7,715 nucleotides of DNA from Chloroflexota bacterium (GTDB taxonomy: Bacteria; Chloroflexota; Limnocylindria; Limnocylindrales; CSP1-4): NCBI GenBank assembly GCA_021790715.1, contig JAJYGK010000004.1:1-7715 (forward strand), read 5' to 3'. Every line of letters starts with the position of its first letter. Position 1 is the stretch's first letter. Positions 1-5,800 of this stretch are shown here, one piece after another. The notes beneath the pieces are model-generated. The model had not been told where the DNA came from. It ran no database searches and saw only the letters and a program-made list of their open reading frames with translations. The position numbers and the translations under genes are program-made.

Positions 1-597
1 GCCGCGGCCACCGCGCCCACCGTACCCGCCGTGCCCGAGGTACTCGCCCCGCCCACCGCGCCCACCGCGTCGGCCGCGCCCGCCGTACCCGAGGTGCTCG
101 ACCTGCGCCTGCCGCCGACCGATGCGCCCGACCTGCCGCCGCCCACGGAGCTGGAGCGGCTGGCCGACAGCTACGCGATCCTCTCGCTCGATGCACGACG
201 GCAGGTGGTCGAGTTGTTCCGCCCCGCGCTCGACACGCTCGGCGTCGTCCCCAACGCCCGCCTCGCCGATCTGCATCCCGGCCGCGTCCGGATCGCCGGC
301 CTGGTCGTGACGCGCCAGCACCCGATGACGGCGCGCGGCACGGTCTTCCTCGCACTGGAGGACGAGACCGCGATGGTGAACGTCACGCTGTGGCCGGATC
401 GATGGGCGCGGTTCCGGTCGATCGTCCGGCGCCACGCCTTGCTCTGGGTGGACGGGATGCTGCAGCGCGAGGCGAACGTCGTGAACGTCGTCGCGCACGA
501 CGTGCGCGCGCTGCCGGACGTGGCACGTGCGGCCGGCGGTCCCGGAATGCCTGCGGGCGTCCGCGCGCAGGGGTACTCCGGGCTGCGGAGAGGGTAG
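1..597 (+). CDS. dnaE2: Error-prone DNA polymerase (DnaE2-type), C-terminal part, cut by window edge
   Basis: The reading frame is open from base 1 and ends at TAG 595-597, so only the last ~198 residues are visible. The final ~130 residues match the C-terminal OB-fold region of DnaE2, the alpha-like polymerase that performs mutagenic translesion synthesis with ImuA/ImuB-type partners in other bacteria. The key stretch reads RIAGLVVTRQHPMTARGTVF, then LEDETAMVNVTLWPD, then LLWVDGMLQREANVVNVVAH; family members have RQ-P-TA-G--F-TLEDE-G--N--VWP here. Before it lies a Pro/Ala/Val-rich segment with a repeated VPEVL, probably a linker after the helix-hairpin-helix part. The stretch where DnaE2 usually has DYR-TGLS---HP---LRP reads DSYAILSLDARRQVVELFRP, so it is recognisable but has lost the HP pair. 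A replicative DnaE tail is less likely given the RQ-P-TA-G motif. The GTG at 31 is internal, not a start. Confidence 0.85.
   Translation, partial: AAATAPTVPAVPEVLAPPTAPTASAAPAVPEVLDLRLPPTDAPDLPPPTELERLADSYAILSLDARRQVVELFRPALDTLGVVPNARLADLHPGRVRIAGLVVTRQHPMTARGTVFLALEDETAMVNVTLWPDRWARFRSIVRRHALLWVDGMLQREANVVNVVAHDVRALPDVARAAGGPGMPAGVRAQGYSGLRRG
28..100 (+). repeat. Imperfect direct repeat coding for the Pro/Ala linker of DnaE2
   Basis: A 19-base unit at 28-46 recurs at 82-100 (54 bases, 18 codons apart) with only two differences, both third-position GTG/GTA or GTA/GTG swaps, so both copies encode AVPEVL. The flanking CCACCGCGCCCACCG also recurs (8-22 and 53-67). This looks like a small in-frame duplication inside a flexible linker. 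Confidence 0.6.
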
Positions 598-715
598 GCG
601 CGCCGCACGGAATGCCTGCGCACGAGGACCCGGCCGCGCCGGAACTCCCCGCCTGGAAGCGCGCCTCGGACGCCGCCTGCGTGACTGCCGGGCCTTGCAG
701 CCGGACCGGATTCCG

Positions 716-742
716 TTGCGGAAGCCTTGAGTGTGGTGTAAT
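716..742 (+). promoter_or_regulatory. Candidate extended -10 promoter
   Basis: TGTAAT at 737-742 is preceded by TG at 734-735, an extended -10 arrangement. A weak -35 (TTGCGG, 716-721) lies 15 bases upstream. The inverted repeat TTCCG-TTG-CGGAA (711-723) overlaps this -35 and could be an operator or coincidence. It is one of the few AT-richer spots in the intergenic stretch. It is weaker than the neighbouring promoter at 747-775 and may be its alternative. Confidence 0.35.
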
Positions 743-746
743 GGGG

Positions 747-775
747 TTGACGTCTTCGCGCGTCAGCCGTTACAA
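747..775 (+). promoter_or_regulatory. Candidate sigma-70-type promoter for the transglycosylase gene
   Basis: TTGACG (747-752) and TTACAA (770-775) are separated by exactly 17 bases. Transcription would start near 782 and give a leader of about 220 bases before the GTG start at 1005. The same -35 hexamer, TTGACG, is found in the promoter at 6520-6549 in this window, which supports it. Confidence 0.5.
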
Positions 776-900
776 GGAGCGCGCGAAACAGACCCCGCGC
801 TGACCGGGTGGGCACACTTCGTCCGCCTCGCGCCTCACGAACGGCGCGACCGAGGGAGGTCCGGTGCAGGGTCGCCAGTGCAGCATCGCGTCATCGCGCA

Positions 901-987
901 GCGGTCGGTCGAGAGGGCCTGTCTGACCGCGCGTGTACCCGGTGCGCCCCCGTGCTGGCGGGGCGCAATCGGCAGGAAGCGATGCCG
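901..987 (+). promoter_or_regulatory. Three tandem stem-loops in the leader of the transglycosylase gene
   Basis: GCGGTC (901-906) pairs with GACCGC (925-930). GCGCCCC (944-950) pairs perfectly with GGGGCGC (960-966) around a 9-base loop. CGGCA (970-974) pairs with TGCCG (983-987), ending six bases before the Shine-Dalgarno site. None is followed by a T-run. In DNA this GC-rich short stems are common by chance, so a regulatory role is only a possibility. Confidence 0.3.
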
Positions 988-992
988 AAGGT

Positions 993-998
993 AAGGAG
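993..998 (+). promoter_or_regulatory. Shine-Dalgarno site fixing the GTG start at 1005
   Basis: AAGGAG lies six bases before GTG 1005. The frame stays open further upstream, but only this start places a normal basic signal peptide at the N-terminus. Confidence 0.8.
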
Positions 999-1004
999 CT
1001 GCCA

Positions 1005-1814
1005 GTGAAGACAGCGCGTGCCAGCCTGCCGTTGTGTCTCGCGACCGCGATCGCAACCGTGGCAGGCGCGACCGCCGTGTTCGGCGCTGCAACCGCCGCC
1101 GAATCAACACCACCTCCGTCGGTACCAGCGCGACACGTTCAGCCAGATCCGGGTTCCGCGATGGCCCTCCTCGGCGTGGAGGAGATACCCATGGCCACCG
1201 CGTGGCCAGCGCTGGATGCAGTCGGAGCGCAGTCGGTTGGATCCCAGTCGGTGGAATCGCAGGCGACCGAATCGCAGGCGATCGAACCGGCCGTGTTCCT
1301 CGAGCGATCGGGTCCCGCGGTGCGGGCGACGGCCGGCTCGAGCCCGGCTGCGACGCCCACTGCGAGCCCCCGCGCGACGCCGCGCGCGACCCCCACGCCG
1401 ACGGCGCACCGCGTCGTCGCGTCCACCCGTACGCGGGTCCCGGTGGTGCGCGCGGCCGCCCCGAGACCCACTCCGCGTCCGACTCCGACCCCACGGCCGG
1501 TGTCGGTGACTGTCGCGGTGCCGTCCGTGGCCACGGCCCGCGCGTACGCCCTGTCGCGCATCGGATCCGGGCAGTTCGCCTGCCTCGACTGGCTGTTCAC
1601 CCGCGAGTCGCACTGGGATCCGCTTGCCTACAACCTGCGCACCGGCGCCTACGGGATCCCGCAGGCCGTTCCGGCGGGCAAGATGGCAGCGGCCGGCTGG
1701 GACTGGCGCATCAACCCGCTGACGCAGGTCAAGTGGGGGCTCTCGTACATCGCGTCGGCGTACGGCACGGCCTGCGGTGCCTGGAGGCACGAGCAGAGCT
1801 ACGGCTGGTACTGA
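1005..1814 (+). CDS. Secreted transglycosylase-like (aggregation-promoting-factor-type) cell-wall protein
   Basis: A 269-residue protein starting at GTG, chosen for the AAGGAG at 993-998. Residues 1-32 form a signal peptide (MKTARA, an Ala-rich core, then a likely cut after TAA). Residues ~33-112 are low-complexity and include SQ-type repeats. Residues ~113-166 are a Pro/Thr/Arg-rich linker of the kind that spans a cell wall. The last ~90 residues form a lysozyme-like domain: FACLDWLFTRESHWDP with the probable catalytic Glu at 201, then AYGIPQAVP, GKMAAAGWDW, NPLTQVKWGLSYI and a terminal GWY. This matches actinobacterial-type transglycosylase/aggregation-promoting-factor C-terminal domains, so cleavage of peptidoglycan glycan strands outside the membrane is expected. 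Cys193 and Cys257 sit where the family usually has a disulfide pair. Cys11 is within the signal peptide but LPLC is a poor lipobox, so a lipoprotein is unlikely. It is probably transcribed alone, with the next gene convergent. Confidence 0.85.
   Translation: MKTARASLPLCLATAIATVAGATAVFGAATAAESTPPPSVPARHVQPDPGSAMALLGVEEIPMATAWPALDAVGAQSVGSQSVESQATESQAIEPAVFLERSGPAVRATAGSSPAATPTASPRATPRATPTPTAHRVVASTRTRVPVVRAAAPRPTPRPTPTPRPVSVTVAVPSVATARAYALSRIGSGQFACLDWLFTRESHWDPLAYNLRTGAYGIPQAVPAGKMAAAGWDWRINPLTQVKWGLSYIASAYGTACGAWRHEQSYGWY
1254..1283 (+). repeat. Tandem 15-base repeat in the transglycosylase gene
   Basis: Two adjacent copies of a 15-base unit beginning GAATCGCAGGCGA (1254-1268 and 1269-1283) differ at one base. 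They encode ESQAT and ESQAI inside a run that also contains AQSVGSQSV. The in-frame unit length suggests slippage-prone growth of a disordered segment. Confidence 0.6.
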
Positions 1815-1819
1815 ACCGC

Positions 1820-1848
1820 GGCGGCGCCGCGTGCGAGCGGACGCCGCC
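1820..1848 (+). other. Stem-loop just after the transglycosylase stop
   Basis: GGCGGCG (1820-1826) pairs with CGCCGCC (1842-1848) across a 15-base loop, five bases after the stop codon. It is weaker than the hairpin at 1868-1899 and may only assist it. Confidence 0.3.
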
Positions 1849-1867
1849 TGGACCCATGGCAGATGCA

Positions 1868-1899
1868 GGAACCGGGACGAGGCCACTCGTCCCGGTTCC
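1868..1899 (+). terminator. Strong hairpin, probable terminator of the transglycosylase gene
   Basis: A perfect 14-bp stem (GGAACCGGGACGAG / CTCGTCCCGGTTCC) closes a 4-base GCCA loop, 53 bases after the stop codon. The following bases (GTTCGTGTG) are T-containing but not a T-run, which is common for terminators in very GC-rich genomes. Being symmetrical and between convergent genes, it may work in both directions. Confidence 0.75.
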
Positions 1900-1910
1900 G
1901 TTCGTGTGAG

Positions 1911-1941
1911 GGTCGATCCGGTTGCTGCCGGTGGATCGACC
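1911..1941 (-). terminator. Hairpin directly after the membrane-protein gene, probable terminator
   Basis: GGTCGATCC (1911-1919) and GGATCGACC (1933-1941) form a perfect 9-bp stem with a 13-base loop. On the minus strand it begins three bases after the TGA of the membrane-protein gene. No T-run follows, so the call rests on stem strength and position. Confidence 0.55.
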
Positions 1942-1944
1942 GGG

Positions 1945-2646
1945 TCAGTGCGCCCGCCTGGTCTCCGAGCGGCGGGCCTGTCGCCGCTGCTCGCGCTTCT
2001 TCGCCTCGGACTGGGCACGATTGCGCTCCTGCGAACGCCGCAGCCAGTCGCGGTACCAGGCAGCGAACCAGCCGAAGATCGTGCCGGTCAGCAGGAACTG
2101 CAGGAACTGCCAGCCCGAGTACGCGAGGCGTTCGCCGACCGTCATCGAGGCGAGCGTGCCGAACATGCCCACGGTTCCCAGGGCGAGCACGACGAACACC
2201 AGCGATCCCAGCAGGCCGAGGAGGCCGCCGAACAGGTATGCGGCGCGCGGCGCCAGGAAGCCCACCGCGAAGTACAGCAGCGTCGGCTGCAGGAACGCCA
2301 GCTGCACGTAGATCGCGGGGATCGACGTGCTGCTCCCGTTCTTAGGCATCACCGCGGCGATGACCGCGCCGACCAGGAGGAGCACGTACGGGACAAGGAT
2401 CCAGGGTTTGGCGCGGACGATGCCGGGAAGGGCCTGCATGTCGGCGCGCCAATCGGGAGGATGGATCCCGGCGAGCACGCGACGGATCCCGCCGCCGGTG
2501 AGGAGCGCCCCGCCGCTCGAAGCGCCTGCGGCCGCGCGCGCAGGCTCGCTCGCGTCGACGCTGTCGGTCGACGGGGGCTCCGCGGGGTGCAGCGCGCGGT
2601 AGCGCCGGCGGGCTTCGGTGCGCCCCGTCATCTTTGCGCGGGCCAA
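1945..2646 (-). CDS. Four-helix membrane protein of unknown function
   Basis: I do not recognise this protein. With the TTG start at 2646 it has 233 residues. The start is chosen because AAAGGAG (2654-2660 on this strand) lies seven bases upstream; the ATG at 2631 is 22 bases from that site and would drop five residues. Residues 1-80 are polar, with an Arg-rich start and an Ala/Ser/Glu/Pro low-complexity stretch. Four hydrophobic segments follow at about 82-100, 112-132, 137-157 and 178-198, the last two flanking a short loop with MTVGERLAYSGW. The tail from 199 is strongly basic (RDWLRRSQERNRAQSEAKKR and on) and by the positive-inside rule should be cytoplasmic, so the N-terminus would be too. 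The basic tail could touch nucleic acid, ribosomes or lipid head groups, but nothing shows which. It points towards the transglycosylase gene and away from the surface-protein gene. Confidence 0.75.
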   Translation of the reverse strand: MARAKMTGRTEARRRYRALHPAEPPSTDSVDASEPARAAAGASSGGALLTGGGIRRVLAGIHPPDWRADMQALPGIVRAKPWILVPYVLLLVGAVIAAVMPKNGSSTSIPAIYVQLAFLQPTLLYFAVGFLAPRAAYLFGGLLGLLGSLVFVVLALGTVGMFGTLASMTVGERLAYSGWQFLQFLLTGTIFGWFAAWYRDWLRRSQERNRAQSEAKKREQRRQARRSETRRAH

Positions 2647-2653
2647 CGGTCGA

Positions 2654-2660
2654 CTCCTTT
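2654..2660 (-). promoter_or_regulatory. Shine-Dalgarno site selecting the TTG start at 2646
   Basis: On the minus strand AAAGGAG is followed by seven bases and then TTG (2646-2644), in frame with the membrane protein. The first in-frame ATG (2631) has no such site at normal distance. Confidence 0.7.
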
Positions 2661-2873
2661 GCTGTGCGGGGCCTGCGAGGCATGCAACGTGGCGGCGCCC
2701 GGCTTCCGGTGACCCCGGCCACGGCGCTCGGCGGGTCCCGGGAATGGTACCCCAGTGCGGTCGGTCCGCGGCACCTGCGGCGAGATGACCGGCGCGTGGC
2801 GAAGTGGCGGGTAAGCGGCCGTGCATCGCGCGTGCAGTCACCGGCGGTACAACGGGCGGCACCGCCGGCACGC

Positions 2874-2880
2874 GGAGGTG
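2874..2880 (+). promoter_or_regulatory. Shine-Dalgarno site fixing the ATG start at 2887
   Basis: GGAGGTG lies six bases before ATG 2887. The frame is open upstream to a GTG at 2821, but that start would add 22 polar residues ahead of a good signal peptide and has no comparable site. Confidence 0.8.
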
Positions 2881-2886
2881 CAGTCC

Positions 2887-5800
2887 ATGGAACGCCGGAA
2901 GTCTTCGCGTCGCCCGCGCACCCGTCGCGGGGCGCTCGTCACGGGCGCCGTCCTCGTTCTCGCCCTGGCGGGGCTTGCCGCGGCGGTGGAGACGACCGTC
3001 TCGACGCCGACCTGGCCACCGTCCGGCTCGCTCCTGCTGAGCGAGGTGGAGACCGGCGGGGCCAGCGCGTCGGACGAGTTCGTCGAGCTGTACAACGCCG
3101 GGCCGGCGACCGTCGACATGGCCGGCCTCGAGCTCGCCTACGTCACGTCGACCGGGACGACCGTGACGCGCAAGGTGGCCTGGAGTGCCGGCGTCGCCGT
3201 CGAGCCGGGCCGTCACCTCCTGCTCGCCAACGCAAGCGGGATCCACGCGTCCCGTGCCGACGCGACCTACTCGGGCGGGCTCTCCGCGACCGGCGGGAGC
3301 CTCGTCCTCCGTCCCACGGGCGGCGCTCCGATCGACGCACTGAGCTGGGGCGACGCGGCCAACGGCTTCGTCGAGGGGACCCCGGCCGCCGCGCCGCCCG
3401 CAGGATCGAGCCTGGAGCGGCTGCCCGCAGGTCTCGACGGCAACGGGCGCGACACCAACGACAACGCCGCCGACTTCGTCGTGTCGTCGGTGCCCACGCC
3501 GCAGAACCTGGCCGACCCGCCGGTCGCACCGCCGCCCCCCGCGACCCCGACCCCGACGGCCACGGCCGAGCCCACGCCGAGCCAGGAGCCGACTCCGACG
3601 CCGACCGATACCCCCGAGCCGACGCCTGCCCCAACACCGGTCCCCAGCGACACGCCCGTGCCGACCGAGACGCCGACTCCGACCCCCACGCCGACGCCGA
3701 CTCCGATCCCCACGCCCACCCCGTCTCCGACTCCGACCCCGACGCCGGCCCCCACGCCGACGCCCACCCCGTCTCCGACTCCGACCCCGACGCCGGTTCC
3801 GACGGCCCCCCCGACGCCGACACCCTCTCCGACACCCGAGCCGGTCATCGCGATCGCGTCCGCACGGGCCCTCGCCGACGGCCAGCAGGCCATCGTGGCG
3901 GGCATCCTCACCACGCCCCCCGGCTTCGTCGAGTCGGGCCTCGAGGCGTTCGTGGAGGACGCGACCGGCGGGATCGCCCTGCACCTGGCGGTGGCATGGC
4001 CTGCCCTGTCGATCGGCGATGGCATCCGCGCGAGCGGCACGCTCGACACCAGGTATGGGCAGCGCATCCTGCGCGTCGCCGCTGCGTCCGACATGGCTCC
4101 GTCACCGGCAGCGGCGCTCGGGGATCCACCGCGGATCGCCACCGGTTCCGTCTCGGAGCCGTGGGAAGGCCGGCGCGTCTCGGTGGCGGGCACGGTCCAG
4201 TCGGGCCGCACCACGCTCGCCGACGGGTTCGCCGTGGACGTCGACGACGGCTCAGGACCGGCCCGCGTGGTGGCCGTGGTGGCGAGCGATGTCGCGACGA
4301 CGGACCTGCCCACCGGCTCCGACGTCGTCGTCACCGGCGTCGTCGGGCAGCACGACAGCGGGAGCAGTGGCACGGGCGGGTACCGGCTGTACGTGCGCGA
4401 TCGTTCGGACGTGGTCGCCGTGCCCGAGCCGACGCCCTCCCCGTCGCCCACGCCGACAGCCGAGCCGAGCCCCACGCCGTCCCCGACGCCGAGCCCGTCG
4501 CCGACGCCGTCGCCATCCCCGTCGCCGACCCCGACCCCGTCGGCCTCGCCGACTCCCACGCCGCCCGTCTCGACCCCGATCGCGACCGCGCGACGGCTGA
4601 AGACGGGCACGACCGTGACCGTCGAGGGCATCGTGACGTCCGAGAGCGGCGCGATCCTCGACCTGCGGACCGTTGCGGTGCAGGATGGGACCGCGGGCAT
4701 CCTGGTCCTGCTCCCGACCCGCGACGCCCCGATCCTCGCCCGCGGCGACCTCGCGAGGGTGACGGGCAAGCTCGCGACGCGCTCGGGCGTCCTCGAGATC
4801 ATCGTCTCGACCGCGTCCGCGGTCCGGATCACGGGAACCGGCACGGTCCCTGCTCCCCGCGCCGTCGGGTCGTCCGACCTGGGCGAGGGCGTCGAGGGAC
4901 TGCTCGTCCGCGCGTCCGGCTCCGTCACCCGGGTGACGCGGGCGACGTCGGGTTCCGCGACGCTCGTGCTGGCGGACGCCGCCGGCAGCCTCACGGTCTC
5001 GTGCTGGCAGCCCTGCACGGATGACGTCCGCAAGGGCGCATCCGTCCGCGTGACCGGCATCGCCGGCCAGCGCTGGACGCGGTCCGGCGCGGCCGACGGG
5101 TACCGGATCTGGCCGCGGACGCCCGCCGACGTCGAGGTGCTCGCGGAACCGCCGGCGGACGACGGCACGGGCACGACCTCCAGCCCCGTCCCGTCGCCCT
5201 CCGCGGCCCCGTCGGCGATCGTCTCGATCCGGTCGCGCGGCGGCGCCTCCGTCACCGTGGAGGCGGTCGTGACCACCGAGCCGGGGTTCATCGACACCGA
5301 CGGCCGGCGGGTCGTCGTGCAGGACTCGAGCGGCGCCCTGCTCGTCCGCCTGCCGGCCGGGCAGTCGGTCGCGGTCGGCGACGCGGTGCGCGTGTCCGGG
5401 AAGGTCGGGACGTACGCCGGGGCGCCGCAGCTCGCGGCCACGTCCGCGACCGTGCTTCGCCACGGCACCGCGCCGACGCCGGCGGTGCTCGCCCACGCTC
5501 CCGGTGCGTCCGACGAGTGGCGCCTCGTCCGCGTCGCGGGACGGGTCGCGTCCGTGCGGCGATACGGGTCGACATGGCGGGCGGAGATCGCGGCCGCATC
5601 GGGGGCGACGATCGCGATCCAGGGCACGAGCCGCAGCGGGATCGCCTCGACGGCGCTCGTCGCGGGCCGGGACGCGACGGTCATCGGCATCGTGCGCCGG
5701 CCGGCCGCGAGCGCGACGGACCAACGGTTCGCCGTGCTCCCGCGGTCGCCGGCGGACATCGCGACCGGTCCGGGCGGATCGGGTTCGGGTTCGAGCGCGG

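Larger units (their letters stand above)
598..1004. other. Gene-free interval and long leader before the secreted transglycosylase gene
   Basis: No reading frame here has both a ribosome site and recognisable protein content; the long open frames are what GC-rich DNA gives by chance. The interval holds two candidate promoters (716-742 and 747-775). Downstream of the second there would be a leader of roughly 220 bases with several short stem-loops: 778-783/796-801, 901-906/925-930, 944-950/960-966 and 970-974/983-987. I see no strong terminator for the polymerase gene. I looked for conserved cores of the cobalamin, c-di-GMP and c-di-AMP (ydaO) riboswitches and did not find convincing matches. 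Confidence 0.5.
2647..2886. other. Divergent intergenic region
   Basis: These 240 bases lie between the start codons of the minus-strand membrane-protein gene and the plus-strand surface-protein gene, so promoters for both should be here. I find no convincing -35/-10 pair on either strand. Near its right end CCGGCGGT (2841-2848) pairs with ACCGCCGG (2861-2868), an 8-bp stem with a 12-base loop, which ends five bases before the surface-protein Shine-Dalgarno site. Confidence 0.45.

Noticed and set aside
747..1004. c-di-AMP (ydaO), cobalamin or c-di-GMP riboswitch in the transglycosylase leader
   Set aside because: The conserved cores expected for these classes were not found by eye. The leader is reported only as structured and unassigned.
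1035..1040. Lipoprotein signal (Cys11) in the transglycosylase-like protein
   Set aside because: LPLC does not fit the lipobox well, and a normal signal peptidase I site follows after residue 32.
3520..3840. CRISPR array or minisatellite of non-coding type
   Set aside because: The repeats are short, in frame, without spacers, and encode a Pro-Thr linker inside an intact gene.
2647..3984. Upstream extension of the membrane-protein frame on the minus strand
   Set aside because: The extension is an Arg/Gly low-complexity antisense reading of the surface-protein gene. A good Shine-Dalgarno site places the start at 2646.
2634..5024. Plus-strand open frame of about 800 codons overlapping the surface-protein gene
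   Set aside because: Wrong frame of the same DNA: Arg/Ala/Asp-rich, without domains, while the other frame encodes a signal peptide, LTD and OB-like modules.
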